Shown one piece after another: positions 9,278 through 17,115 of a stretch of DNA of 64,000 bases. The position numbers and the translations under genes were made by a program. Where the stretch lies: assembly GCA_910578795.1 (NCBI GenBank), contig CAJTSD010000012.1, positions 1 to 64,000 on the forward strand, in the 5' to 3' direction. The notes beneath the pieces are model-generated. The model searched no databases. It had not been told where the DNA came from and saw only the letters and a list, made by a program, of their open reading frames with translations. The DNA comes from an uncultured Lachnospiraceae bacterium (GTDB lineage: Bacteria > Bacillota > Clostridia > Lachnospirales > Lachnospiraceae). Numbering within the stretch: position 1 is the stretch's first letter; each line of letters begins with the position of its first letter.

Positions 9278-9383
9278 GTTGTTCCAGAATATTTTTATGT
9301 GAACATTAATACAGTTTACAACATTCGGGCAAATTTAGCAAGGTTCTGACAAGACGGAATTTCATTAAATTTTAATTCGGGCT

Positions 9384-9776
9384 TCATTCATGCAGCTCCA
9401 GCGGAAGTCCGTCCGGGTCGAAGAAGAACGTCATTCTATTCTGCGTATATTCATCATACCGGATTGGTTCACATTCAATTCCACACTTTTCCAATTCCGC
9501 AACGGCTTCTTCAATATCCTCCACGCGAAACGCCAAATGGCGCAGACCGCACGCTTCCGGTCGGGTGACGCGCTTTGGCGGATTGGGTTCCGCAAAGATT
9601 TCCAATTCAATTGCCCCTGCTCCGGTTCCTATCCTTAAATCCAGCTTCCAATCGTTTCTTTGGTCCCGGTAGTTTTCCCGAATAACCTCAAAGCCAAGTT
9701 TATGAACATAAAATTCTCTCGCCGCCTCAATGTCAGATACGATAATCGCAACATGATGAATTGTGTTGATCTTCAT
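9384..9776 (-). CDS. VOC-family (glyoxalase I-like) metalloprotein
   Basis: This 130-residue protein is of the vicinal-oxygen-chelate fold, in the group annotated as SMU1112c/YaeR-like glyoxalase. Metal-site motifs are IHHVAIIVSD near the start, GAIELEIF in the middle, CGLRHLAFRVED and the terminal PDGLPLELHE. The two paired beta-alpha-beta-beta-beta modules make the expected length. The start at 9776 is chosen because AGGAGG lies 9 bases before it and homology begins there. The true substrate cannot be told from sequence. It is the first gene after def in the accessory block. Confidence 0.88.
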   Translation of the reverse strand: MKINTIHHVAIIVSDIEAAREFYVHKLGFEVIRENYRDQRNDWKLDLRIGTGAGAIELEIFAEPNPPKRVTRPEACGLRHLAFRVEDIEEAVAELEKCGIECEPIRYDEYTQNRMTFFFDPDGLPLELHE

Positions 9777-9865
9777 TTTAGTGTTCCTCCTTTTTGAATC
9801 CAATGGAATTAGTTTCGCTGTTATTCCAATTGCCAAATACATCTGCCGTTTTGGAAAAATTTCTC

Positions 9866-10357
9866 CTAAAGGTCTATTACAACATTGTCTTTTCTATCCC
9901 AATAAAACAATTCTATCGTTCCCTTTAATTTGTTTATCTCTTTTTGTGCTTCTTTTGACAATTCCTTTATCATCTTTTGATAATTAAAATTTTTGTCCAT
10001 TTTTGTTTCTGATAATTCACTGCGTAACCATCGTTCGCTGCTGTTAATCACGATTACACATTTACGGTTGTTTAAAAGATCCTTTAAATCTTCACATAAA
10101 TTGTGATAATCCCATTCCTCGCACAAATAGTGTGCATGCCATTTATAATACGATAGCGTTAATTCCTCGTCATTTTCCAAATCAATATATATCGGATTTT
10201 CACAATTCGGATTCCGTACCGTAATACAACAATCATTTTCCTGTAAGTATTCGTATTCTTTATCCGATCCAAAAGCATGAATTTCGTAGTCTTGATTCAG
10301 GCTTTGCAGTAAAGAGCAGAGTTCTTGTTTTAAGGTCTTTGTCCCCTCGTTCTCCAT
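9866..10357 (-). CDS. Unrecognised acidic 163-residue protein
   Basis: I do not recognise the family. The protein is predicted soluble, without signal or membrane segment, acidic and rich in Trp/Tyr in the middle (YYKWHAHYLCEEWDYHNLC), with several cysteines and a lysine-rich helix near residue 130. It has an excellent AAGGAGG site 7 bases before its ATG, so it is probably expressed. The size and composition resemble small immunity-type or regulatory proteins, but no motif proves that. Confidence 0.7.
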   Translation of the reverse strand: MENEGTKTLKQELCSLLQSLNQDYEIHAFGSDKEYEYLQENDCCITVRNPNCENPIYIDLENDEELTLSYYKWHAHYLCEEWDYHNLCEDLKDLLNNRKCVIVINSSERWLRSELSETKMDKNFNYQKMIKELSKEAQKEINKLKGTIELFYWDRKDNVVIDL

Positions 10358-10408
10358 CAGATACCTCCTTGCATTTTTTCATCAAATATAGTATAAAATA
10401 AGTAAGTA

Positions 10409-10475
10409 AAGACCATCTCCTGCCCCCATTTGTCTTGAGTCACGGAATCGGCTGACCGGGCGGGAAGATGGTCTT
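10409..10475. repeat. 67-bp element with imperfect inverted ends
   Basis: The outer arms (10409-10427 and 10458-10475) both begin AAGACCATCT when read inward and continue into C-rich sequence, with two or three mismatches over 18 bp; the loop is 30 bp. It occupies the gap between the 163-residue gene and the DUF3795 gene. It could act as a terminator-like hairpin for the upstream gene, but there is no clean T tract, so a small repeated palindromic element is an alternative. Confidence 0.4.
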
Positions 10476-10507
10476 GTTTATTTCTCCGTCCCTTATAATC
10501 ACAATCT

Positions 10508-10942
10508 TTATCTCTTTTTATATAAAACAATTTCCGGCTCTGCGCCATTGCAACCGTATTCACACACCAACAAATGATTATTGTCCCCAACAAGCCCAAA
10601 GCACCTGTCGCTATTCTGTTTTTCGACCTGATAACCAAGATATATTTTTGAATCGTCGAGCAGTTTTATTTTTTCTCCGTTCAAAAGCGTATATTCCAAA
10701 TTGACAAATGCACCGATTAGCGGAGTAAGCTCTGTGACAGGTGGCATATCCGCAATTCCAAGCGCGTTAAATTCTTCGATTAGCTGATTTTTATACGCAA
10801 TAAAGCGGTTTTCTCCGCCTGCTTTATAACACCCTGCAGCAACACATTCTCCGCCAAAAGGGCTGCCGTCTGTTTCCGCACAGCCTTTGCAGCGTTCTTT
10901 CCAACCGCACGCAGTACAATCAATTCCGCAGATTGTTTTCAT
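10508..10942 (-). CDS. DUF3795-type cysteine-rich protein
   Basis: This 144-residue protein starts MKTICGIDCTACGW and has a dense N-terminal set of cysteines (positions 5, 9, 12, 18, 21, 33 and 38) followed by a small globular part. The CGxDCxxC opening is that of DUF3795 proteins, thought to bind metal, but no function is known. A further CEYGCNG pair lies near the C-terminus. Plausible start with TACCTCC (AGGAGGTA on the minus strand) upstream. Confidence 0.75.
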   Translation of the reverse strand: MKTICGIDCTACGWKERCKGCAETDGSPFGGECVAAGCYKAGGENRFIAYKNQLIEEFNALGIADMPPVTELTPLIGAFVNLEYTLLNGEKIKLLDDSKIYLGYQVEKQNSDRCFGLVGDNNHLLVCEYGCNGAEPEIVLYKKR

Positions 10943-10994
10943 TTGATATTACCTCCGTAGTTTTTGATGTCGTTCTATTTTTCCGACAGGAATA

Positions 10995-11252
10995 CTATTT
11001 TGAAGGGTGAGTATCTGAATCAGGTTTTTCAAAAACGCCCCACAAAGAAAATAGGATACCTGTTATTAGCAAAACGGCGCCGATTATCAATACCGGAAGT
11101 AATCCTAAATTTATTACCGTCTGCCAATATCTTCCCAACTGGGTATTCCATTCGGCTGTATTTTCGATACTGATGCTCGCTGTCAAAGATGAAAACATCA
11201 CCATTAATACTCCTGTAAGTTCAAAACCGATTCCTGCTATTATTTTTTTCAT
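10995..11252 (-). CDS. Small two-helix membrane protein
   Basis: This 85-residue protein has two predicted membrane helices (about 4-24 and 47-68) joined by a polar loop containing WNTQLGRYWQ, and a short charged tail. The start at 11252 has GGGAG 7 bases before it; a longer upstream frame exists but lacks a good site. Function unknown. It lies 98 bp downstream of the SRPBCC gene on the same strand. Confidence 0.6.
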   Translation of the reverse strand: MKKIIAGIGFELTGVLMVMFSSLTASISIENTAEWNTQLGRYWQTVINLGLLPVLIIGAVLLITGILFSLWGVFEKPDSDTHPSK

Positions 11253-11349
11253 CTCATTTCTCCCAATCGCTCTGCCTTGCAAAGCACAATCTGACAAAAC
11301 GCCACCATATGTTCTGTATATTCCTCTGCATATTGACTGCATGCTTCAA

Positions 11350-11787
11350 TCACATCGCCAATTTCAGTAAAGCAACCGCGCAAGACAAGTATTCTTTTTG
11401 CAGCGCTTTTTTCAAATCCGAAACATACGCATTCTGCTGTTTCTTTAAAAACAGTTTGACAAAGGGATTTAGAAACCATTTCTTTGCAGTGACTGTTTCG
11501 GTAAAATCAATTTGCGTCTGACCGTCTTTTTCGGCAAAAATGCCAACCCAGTGACCTGTCATATTTTTATTTTCCAGTTCAAACTCCCAGCGTCTGCACG
11601 GCTCGCAGCGCGTGATTGTAAATGTCGTCGCAAACCCGTCCGGTGTATATTCGACAAACCGGTTCTCACTTAACCGTTCGATTTTTTGCAAATCGCTGCG
11701 CCACTTATAATTTTCCAACGAAGTCACGAGCTCCCACACCGTCTGTACATCACTTGCAAACAGTGCTTTTATATTAGAAACAGCCAT
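11350..11787 (-). CDS. SRPBCC-family (polyketide cyclase/START-like) protein
   Basis: This 145-residue protein begins MAVSNIKALFASDVQTVWELVTSLENY, the usual first strand and helix of the SRPBCC fold, followed by alternating strands (RFVEYTPDGFATTFTIT, RRWEFELENKNMTGHW, IDFTETVTAKKW) and the long C-terminal helix LFLKKQQNAYVSDLKKALQ. Such proteins bind hydrophobic ligands; the ligand is not predictable. GGAGG precedes the ATG by 8 bases. The last 12 residues go beyond the usual end of the helix. Confidence 0.8.
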   Translation of the reverse strand: MAVSNIKALFASDVQTVWELVTSLENYKWRSDLQKIERLSENRFVEYTPDGFATTFTITRCEPCRRWEFELENKNMTGHWVGIFAEKDGQTQIDFTETVTAKKWFLNPFVKLFLKKQQNAYVSDLKKALQKEYLSCAVALLKLAM

Positions 11788-12204
11788 TATTTGTCCCTCC
11801 AAATCCCAAATTTCCAAATCATCTCCCCGTTCGTCAGCCGGATATTGTTCTGTTCCTGCTTCTCCGTAAAGATATTATGCTATTTAACCATAACATATTG
11901 ACGCTCATTTGGCGATATATTTGGAGATAAAACAAAAAATTCTTTTTACGCTTCCACTAGAACATATATTTGAATGCATCAAAATAAAAAACACCCATAT
12001 CACTGATGATACAAGTGCAGTTTTTTCGTGATAAAACAAATTCTAAACTTTTGTTAATATAAATCCACAAAAACGATGCTTGTTGTACGCGCAAAGATAA
12101 TGTACCTTACGGGCACAACGCAACCGGAAGTCAAGCCTATCACATCACATAACCCATATGCATTCACACTATTTGAACAAACCAGTATCCTGCGGCACAA
12201 AATC
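11788..12204. other. 417-bp intergenic stretch without recognised gene
   Basis: This A/T-rich interval lies between the alpha/beta hydrolase gene and the SRPBCC gene. I see no reading frame with family resemblance, no RNA gene and no convincing terminator. It presumably contains the promoter of the SRPBCC gene. Confidence 0.5.
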
Positions 12205-12774
12205 CTATAAAACGTCCGATTTTTCAATAAAATCCTTCGTCCTTTGCATCACATCCTTTAGGATTTCAATGTTTTTCAAAGCATCATCGCATTCAAGGGA
12301 ATGATTGCAGCCTTCGTATACTGTCAGCGGGACAGCATTTGCCGTTGAGAGCCGGGTAATCTCATCAATCCTGCTCCAAGGGTCTGCCGTTCCAATAAAA
12401 GCAATTGCATGGTTTGGCGCGAATAAAAATGTCTGCGCTAATGGCGTATACAGAATGTGTTTTGCACTGGTCAATCCATACTTCCTTGCATAAGACGCTG
12501 CAATGATTGTTCCAATGCTTTTTGAAATAAAAAGCACATCCTCATATTCTGTCCAGGCAATGTCCGCAAGTTCGGTTTCCGCCTGTGAAAACAGCGTTTC
12601 GTATGCTTCTTTCATCTTTTCCTCATTGCCGCGGATATTCCCGGCATTGTATGTGTAGTTCACATTTTGGGAAGCTTCGTATCCAAGCTTATTTGCAATG
12701 CTTCTGCTATAATATAGCAGCGGTTTGTCACAATGGTATCCGATGCCCGGGAAGTAAACAGCGATTTTTGACAT
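12205..12774 (-). CDS. Alpha/beta-hydrolase-like protein
   Basis: This 189-residue protein has an alpha/beta-hydrolase pattern: strand IAVYFPGIGY, the nucleophile elbow FISKSIGTIIA (Ser in an S-K-S-I-G version of GxSxG), FIGTADPW near the acid position, and a histidine in YEGCNHSLE that fits the catalytic His. It is short, with no lid domain. Substrate unknown. AAAGGA lies just before the ATG at 12774. Confidence 0.75.
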   Translation of the reverse strand: MSKIAVYFPGIGYHCDKPLLYYSRSIANKLGYEASQNVNYTYNAGNIRGNEEKMKEAYETLFSQAETELADIAWTEYEDVLFISKSIGTIIAASYARKYGLTSAKHILYTPLAQTFLFAPNHAIAFIGTADPWSRIDEITRLSTANAVPLTVYEGCNHSLECDDALKNIEILKDVMQRTKDFIEKSDVL

Positions 12775-12923
12775 AATTGTTCCTTTCGATTTCAATTATT
12801 GTGAAGATATACCGTTATTTTATGCTTTTTTTCAGCAGTTCGCAAGAAATTTTTACAAATACAACTCCTTTTTCTATTATCCGATGATGTGTATTCCATT
12901 TGGGAAATCCCGTTTTATCTGCC

Positions 12924-13007
12924 TTATGCAAAACAATTCAGATAGTCTTGTAATAATTTTGCCAGCTTCCCGATATGCACACCGTCGACAAAGGAATGAT
13001 GCACTTG
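12924..13007 (-). pseudogene. Chloramphenicol-acetyltransferase-like C-terminal remnant
   Basis: In a frame different from the neighbouring GntR fragment the minus strand reads Q-V-H-H-S-F-V-D-G-V-H-I-G-K-L, then a short helix and a stop at 12924. HHxxxDG is the catalytic His motif of type A chloramphenicol acetyltransferases, which sits close to their C-terminus just as here. An in-frame stop immediately precedes it, so it cannot be expressed as an enzyme. It is fused by deletion to the GntR fragment. Confidence 0.75.
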
Positions 13008-13149
13008 TCAGGGTTGTCCTGCTGACATTCAATTCCGCTGACAATTCATTCTCGTTGGGTAATTTATCCCCTGCCAAAAAGCGTTTTTCGATTGTGATCA
13101 TAGACAATAGCGTGTCTGCAATACTCTGTGAAAGCATTTTATTTTTCAT
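13008..13149 (-). pseudogene. GntR-family regulator N-terminal fragment
   Basis: About 47 codons encode the winged-helix start of a GntR regulator: LSQSIADTLLSMI, then AGDKLPNENELSAELNVSRTTL, the canonical recognition helix ending in SRTTL. The protein should continue with the wing and a ligand domain; instead the DNA joins a fragment of a chloramphenicol acetyltransferase. The open frame runs on for 43 meaningless residues. GAGG upstream of the ATG is retained, so a truncated DNA-binding domain might still be made. Confidence 0.8.
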
Positions 13150-13178
13150 GGGCTATATCACCTCGGTTTTTTCCGATA

Positions 13179-13274
13179 TTATACTAAATTATCCTTTTTT
13201 TCGCTTACGCATACAGACAACCGTGTTGATAATACACAGAAGAATAAAGAGCCCCGTAAACTAACGTTTTTCAT
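13179..13274 (-). CDS. Possible 31-residue small ORF or remnant
   Basis: A strong GTAGGAGG site stands 7 bases before an ATG opening a 31-codon frame with a hydrophobic centre. A second frame in the same DNA reads G-L-F-I-L-L-C-I-I-N-T-V-V-C-M-R-K-R-K-K, which looks more like a tiny membrane peptide, so the gene may be frameshifted. It lies between the GNAT gene and the GntR remnant. Support is weak beyond the ribosome site. Confidence 0.3.
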   Translation of the reverse strand: MKNVSLRGSLFFCVLSTRLSVCVSEKKDNLV

Positions 13275-13285
13275 AGGTTCACCTC

Positions 13286-13702
13286 CTACAAAACTTTTCT
13301 GAAAAACAGTTCCATCGGCTGGTCGAACGGCGTATCATGCAGGACGAGTCCACCGCAGTCAATATAGCCCAATTTCCGGTACAAATGCTGTGCTTCCTCG
13401 TCAGCCTGCGTGGAAATCAATGTCATTTGATAACCCTGCTGCCTCATTTGCGTTTCCCAACAAAGGATTGCCTGTTTCCCAAATCCGTTGCCGCGGTATT
13501 CTTCCTTTACGAATAAAAAATTCAGAAACGGAAATTGGTTCCACAAAAGGCAATGTGACATAGTGCCAATCCGCCGGTTTCCTTCCCAAATCACATATCC
13601 GGACTTTGTATGTACACGGTCGGCAAAACCTGTATCGCCAATATGCTTATCAATCCCCATAACAAATTCCTTATCATGAATTGTTACGACTTTTAGTTCC
13701 AT
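13286..13702 (-). CDS. GNAT-family N-acetyltransferase
   Basis: This 138-residue protein has the GNAT fold: motif A for acetyl-CoA in VKEEYRGNGFGKQAIL (R/QxxGxG/A pattern), motif B around EAQHLYRKLGYIDCG, and the preceding strand FPFLNFLFV. The acceptor substrate is unknown. AGGAGG lies 8 bases before the ATG. It is one of two unrelated GNAT genes in the accessory block. Confidence 0.88.
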   Translation of the reverse strand: MELKVVTIHDKEFVMGIDKHIGDTGFADRVHTKSGYVIWEGNRRIGTMSHCLLWNQFPFLNFLFVKEEYRGNGFGKQAILCWETQMRQQGYQMTLISTQADEEAQHLYRKLGYIDCGGLVLHDTPFDQPMELFFRKVL

Positions 13703-13780
13703 TTCCTGTTCCTCCTGCTGGAAAGCTGCCTCTATACTTATTATCCTTAACAGCTATAAACGATACTTGTCTGTTGCCCC

Positions 13781-14341
13781 TTACATCGGCTTTAAATTTT
13801 TGTTGAGCCTGTCCAAAATCCAGGCAACCCGCTTTTTGCGTCCCGCGTCCGTCTTTGCGTCAAAATAAGCGCGTGTATACGTTTTCTTTACGGATAGGGA
13901 CATGGCTTGAAAATTGGTGCAGGCTGGCTCATGCCCTTCCAACACTTCCAAAAGCGCGGCAATTTGTTCCTCCGTAACTCCTGCTGCCTTTGGCGCGTCC
14001 CACTGACCGTTTTTCTTTGCCTCGTCTATTTTCGCCCTTCCAAAATCGGTCATCAGTCCCCGTTCTTCAAGAGTTTTTACCAGTGCCTTATTTTTCTCCG
14101 ACCACTTGCTCTTTTCCCTTCGCATGGAAAAATATTTCTTATATGTTTTATCGTCAATGCTCTGCATCTGTCCGTCAATCCAGCCAAAACAGAGCGCCTC
14201 TTCAAGCGCCTCCGCTGCCTTGATTGTCTTTGGTCCGCCCGCTTTGCCAAATAAAAGCCAAACGCCGGCGCTTGACGTGCAGTGGTTTGTTAGCCATTTC
14301 CGAAATGTCTCCCTGTCGGCAAATTGCATGGTGTCACTCAT
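13781..14341 (-). CDS. YdeI/OmpD-associated (OmdA) family protein
   Basis: This 186-residue cytoplasmic protein matches the YdeI/OmdA pattern: FRKWLTNHCTSSAGVWLLFGK, then the characteristic EALCFGWIDGQM followed by YFSMRREKSKWSEKNK, and a C-terminal helical SVKKTYTRAYFDAKTDAGRK. Members were linked to bacteriocin protection in enterobacteria; that role is not established in Firmicutes. Length is complete. Confidence 0.85.
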   Translation of the reverse strand: MSDTMQFADRETFRKWLTNHCTSSAGVWLLFGKAGGPKTIKAAEALEEALCFGWIDGQMQSIDDKTYKKYFSMRREKSKWSEKNKALVKTLEERGLMTDFGRAKIDEAKKNGQWDAPKAAGVTEEQIAALLEVLEGHEPACTNFQAMSLSVKKTYTRAYFDAKTDAGRKKRVAWILDRLNKNLKPM

Positions 14342-14389
14342 GATTTAGTTCTCCTTTCGTCTTCATAAACGCAAACAAGCCGCTGACTA

Positions 14390-14866
14390 TTATTCTTGAG
14401 GTTCTATCCAAAAGCTGCCCGTATGATTATCAGCTTGCATAATAACGTTGTAAGTTCCTTCGGCATTGATTGAAACCGTAAAATTTTCCGTTTGAATGTC
14501 ACGTTCATGGAAAACCGTTTCCCCGTCATGACGCTTTATTTCCAAATCCAATTTTCCGCTTTCCGTAACACAAGCAAGGGATAACGTCATTGGATTTGAT
14601 ATTTCAATATCAAAGGAAAGATTTTGGGCAGTTGTATTGTCATTTTCCCTGCCGATGCGCTCGGGCCAGTTGTCCTCGACAACAGGCTCCATTTCCGGTA
14701 ATCCGTTTTCCATAATGTCTAACGTAACAGGTTCCATTTCCGATAGTCCGTTTTCCATGTTATCTGCCGTTTCTACATCATCAACTGCAACCGTTTCATT
14801 CGCTGCGCAGCCTGTAAACCCTAAACACAAGGCACATAATGACAACATAATTATCGTTTTTTTCAT
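14390..14866 (-). CDS. Predicted lipoprotein
   Basis: This 158-residue protein has a signal peptide MKKTIIMLSLCALCLGFTGC ending in a lipobox (LGFTGC), so Cys20 should be lipidated and the protein anchored outside the membrane. An acidic spacer follows with an imperfect tandem repeat (MENGLSEMEPVT then MENGLPEMEPVV). The C-terminal 80 residues form beta strands typical of small extracellular domains (FDIEISNPMTLSL, GTYNVIMQADNHTGSFWI). Function unknown. Confidence 0.8.
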   Translation of the reverse strand: MKKTIIMLSLCALCLGFTGCAANETVAVDDVETADNMENGLSEMEPVTLDIMENGLPEMEPVVEDNWPERIGRENDNTTAQNLSFDIEISNPMTLSLACVTESGKLDLEIKRHDGETVFHERDIQTENFTVSINAEGTYNVIMQADNHTGSFWIEPQE

Positions 14867-14893
14867 AGCATTGCCTCCATATAAATATCGTTT

Positions 14894-15430
14894 TTATCGC
14901 AATATTCTCTTTGCTGGAATAAGAACAAACACAAGCGCAAAAACAGCCCAAATGCCGTTATACAGCGCAGCTGTGACTAAACACGTAAATCTTGTAAGTA
15001 TGACACATAGCACTGCCGAAAGCAACAGTGCACCCATATAGGAATATTTGTAAATCAAATATTCCGTTTCTGTTACATAACACTTTTTGTTTAATGCAAC
15101 CAGACGAAACGGGAGGAGCAATATCAAATTTGCTATTATGATAATCACTACATATAATGCACGTACAATAAAATACAAAACAACGTTAAGTGCATACCCC
15201 AAGGGAAGAATCATAAGCGTAAAATCGGTACCATCTACAATGAAATCATGCACATTGGAAACACCTATAAAATCTGCTTCCAAACGGTATCCCTCATAAC
15301 AGCAGCCGATTGAAAAATACAATAATATCATTAAAATAAGAAACCAAATTTCTACTCTGCATTTTTGAACATGTTTCAAGAATACCACCTTTTTCCCACA
15401 AAAATTATCATACAATTCAATCCATAGCAT
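14894..15430 (-). CDS. Four- to five-helix membrane protein, coupled to an XRE regulator
   Basis: This is a hydrophobic 178-residue protein with helices near residues 27-45, 68-105 (two), 125-145 and 152-170. Its ATG (15430) overlaps the TGA of the XRE regulator (TGATG), so the two are translationally coupled. An alternative start is a TTG about 20 codons later with AAGGTGG 5 bases upstream, which would remove the charged N-terminus. XRE-plus-membrane-protein pairs are frequent in Clostridia, but the function is unknown. Confidence 0.7.
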   Translation of the reverse strand: MLWIELYDNFCGKKVVFLKHVQKCRVEIWFLILMILLYFSIGCCYEGYRLEADFIGVSNVHDFIVDGTDFTLMILPLGYALNVVLYFIVRALYVVIIIIANLILLLPFRLVALNKKCYVTETEYLIYKYSYMGALLLSAVLCVILTRFTCLVTAALYNGIWAVFALVFVLIPAKRILR

Positions 15431-15840
15431 CACATTTTTCTGTTAGCAAACAAACTGCCTGCCACTTGAAAAATAAGACCTACCCCAAATCCAAACGCCG
15501 CTCCTGCTAAAATAATGAAAAAGCACTCCACAAAACGAAACCTGTTGGCTGTAAAAGACCATATTCCTGTTATCGCTGCAAAGATTATCATAAATCCCCA
15601 GTATAGAGATTGAATGGTCTTTTTATTTGTTGCCGAAACAGGTTCTATCCCTTTAAGAATATAATCTGTCGTAACCTCAAAAAGATCACTTATCATAATA
15701 ATCTTTTCCAAGTCCGGCGTACTTTGCCCGCTTTCCCATTTAGAAACAGCTTGTCTTGAAACGCCGATCTGATCCGCAAGCTCTTCCTGAGACATTCCTT
15801 TTGCTTTTCTTAAATTTTGTATTCTGTCTGCCATATTCAT
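15430..15840 (-). CDS. XRE-family regulator with C-terminal membrane helices
   Basis: This 136-residue protein has an HTH_3 DNA-binding domain (about 5-62: LRKAKGMSQEELADQIGVSRQAVSKWESG) followed by two membrane helices (about 78-97 and 104-127). AGGAG lies 9 bases before the ATG. Two palindromes 36-82 bp upstream are candidate operators. The membrane part suggests sensing at the envelope together with the coupled membrane protein downstream. Confidence 0.87.
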   Translation of the reverse strand: MNMADRIQNLRKAKGMSQEELADQIGVSRQAVSKWESGQSTPDLEKIIMISDLFEVTTDYILKGIEPVSATNKKTIQSLYWGFMIIFAAITGIWSFTANRFRFVECFFIILAGAAFGFGVGLIFQVAGSLFANRKM

Positions 15841-15859
15841 CTGTCAGCACTCCTTTCTT

Positions 15860-16330
15860 TCATAGTGCAATGATAACAATATTGTCGGTTGCATATCCAC
15901 CATTTAGACATAGCAATATGTCAACCAACAGTTGCAATACCGCTTTAATCCGTTCTATCCGCCCCGCCCACTTGCGAAAACGGACAGCCCTGTCATTATT
16001 GACTTTAAACCCAACCACAATAATCATCTGAAGATTATAATGAACCACATTGCGTTTTACCTGACGTGCACCTTCCGTTTGAACTATTCGGAATTTCCGA
16101 ATAGTTACTCCCTCAACCAGTTCTGCGTCATCATAGATTTTTTTAATATGTTCATTAATTGTAGAAACGCTGACATCGTACAACACTGACATCATTTTTT
16201 GTGTCAGCCATATATTCTCCGCTTCATACCGCATTTCCATACTGCTGTCTTCGCCTCCGACAGACGCAACATAAGTCAAATATTCCGCAGCGCTGGAACG
16301 AATTGTAACTTCACCTTTTTTCTTTGCCAT
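15860..16330 (-). pseudogene. Truncated RhuM-family virulence protein gene
   Basis: The first 120 or so residues match RhuM proteins: MAKKKGEVTIRSSAAEYLTY, ENIWLTQKMMSVLYDVSVST, INEHIKKIYDDAEL, then HYNLQMIIVVGFKVNNDRAV and FRKWA. Full-length members continue for roughly 200 more residues. Here the reading departs after FRKWA into unrelated sequence and stops at 156 residues. The remnant therefore keeps the N-terminal DNA-binding-like region only. Such genes are typical of genomic islands. Confidence 0.8.
15876..15922. promoter_or_regulatory. Two palindromes upstream of the XRE regulator
   Basis: ACAATATTGT (15876-15885) is a perfect 10-bp palindrome, and GACATAGCAATATGTC (15907-15922) has perfect 6-bp arms around 4 bp. 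Their centres are 34 bp apart, about three helical turns, and they precede the XRE start, so autoregulatory binding is plausible. They also lie inside the 3' tail of the truncated RhuM gene. Confidence 0.4.
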
Positions 16331-16474
16331 TCATAAATCTCCTCACTCAACGGGCATATTCTTTATCAGCTTCTGTGACGCTTCATTCTTTAAGGTTCCA
16401 TTTCCACCCAATACTGCTCAACCAATCCCTGAAAATCATTCTAGTATTTCTCAAACTTCTCTTCGTCTTTTCCT

Positions 16475-16640
16475 TTAGTTTATCATCTGTTGTTTCTTCA
16501 TCTTCCGTAAATAATACTTCACCCTCTCTACAGCCCACCCAAGTTTTAATGCACAATCTTTCTGCGTTATTGTCGGATTACCCTGAATAACTGCAAGGAT
16601 TGCCTTGTCGTTCTTGGATAATTTTAATATGGCACCTTGA
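16475..16640 (-). pseudogene. Winged-helix C-terminal fragment of an ATP-binding-protein family
   Basis: A 54-residue stretch reads LSKNDKAILAVIQGNPTITQ, then KDCALKLGWAVERVKYYLRK and a stop at 16475. This is the C-terminal winged-helix of the large AlbA_2/RecG-like ATP-binding proteins, which normally follows 350 or more residues. No upstream part remains; the GNAT gene begins directly beyond it. Residues with family flavour continue past stops down to about 16400, so decay is advanced. Confidence 0.55.
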
Positions 16641-16652
16641 GTAGTTTGATAA

Positions 16653-17093
16653 TCACTGCCGACACATATAAAGCAACGGATACGGATCTCCCTGCTCATC
16701 GGTTTCCGTTCTCTTGTACACCGCAAAGCCCATATGCTCATAAAAACCCCTCGCCTGCGGATTTTGTTCGTTGACTGCCAGTTTGCGGACGGCATAATGC
16801 TCCATTCCGTAGCACAGCAGTTGTTTCCCCAGTCCTTTCCCTCTCTCCTTTGGCGCGATAAACAGCATTTCAAGCGTCCCGTCCGCGATACCCATAAACG
16901 CCACCGAGGCACCCTCCTGTTTCGCAATCACGAGATGCGCAATCCCCTCTAATGCCCGCGGAACATACTCTTTAATATGATTGATTTCACTGTCCGACAA
17001 AAACAAGTGCGTTGCCCTAACCGACTGTTCCCACACCTCCAACAGCTGTTGTATCAAATCTGACGTTCTCTCCGTAACTTCCATGATTTTCAT
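16653..17093 (-). CDS. GNAT-family N-acetyltransferase
   Basis: This 146-residue protein has a GNAT motif A IAPKERGKGLGKQLL, a preceding strand GTLEMLF, and motif B NEQNPQARGFYEHMGF. The N-terminal pattern VWEQSVRATHLFLSDSEI occurs in a common Firmicute acetyltransferase subgroup. The ATG at 17093 has GAGG 6 bases upstream; a TTG four codons earlier is possible. Substrate unknown. Confidence 0.88.
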   Translation of the reverse strand: MKIMEVTERTSDLIQQLLEVWEQSVRATHLFLSDSEINHIKEYVPRALEGIAHLVIAKQEGASVAFMGIADGTLEMLFIAPKERGKGLGKQLLCYGMEHYAVRKLAVNEQNPQARGFYEHMGFAVYKRTETDEQGDPYPLLYMCRQ

Positions 17094-17115
17094 ATTATGC
17101 CTCAAATTCCCTTTC

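Noticed and set aside
11249..11479. 76-codon minus-strand frame overlapping the SRPBCC gene end
   Set aside because: It overlaps the SRPBCC gene in another frame, has no family resemblance, and lacks a convincing ribosome site.
12000..12060. Terminator around the AAAAAACACCC/GTTTTTT region
   Set aside because: The arms do not pair beyond a few A-T bases.
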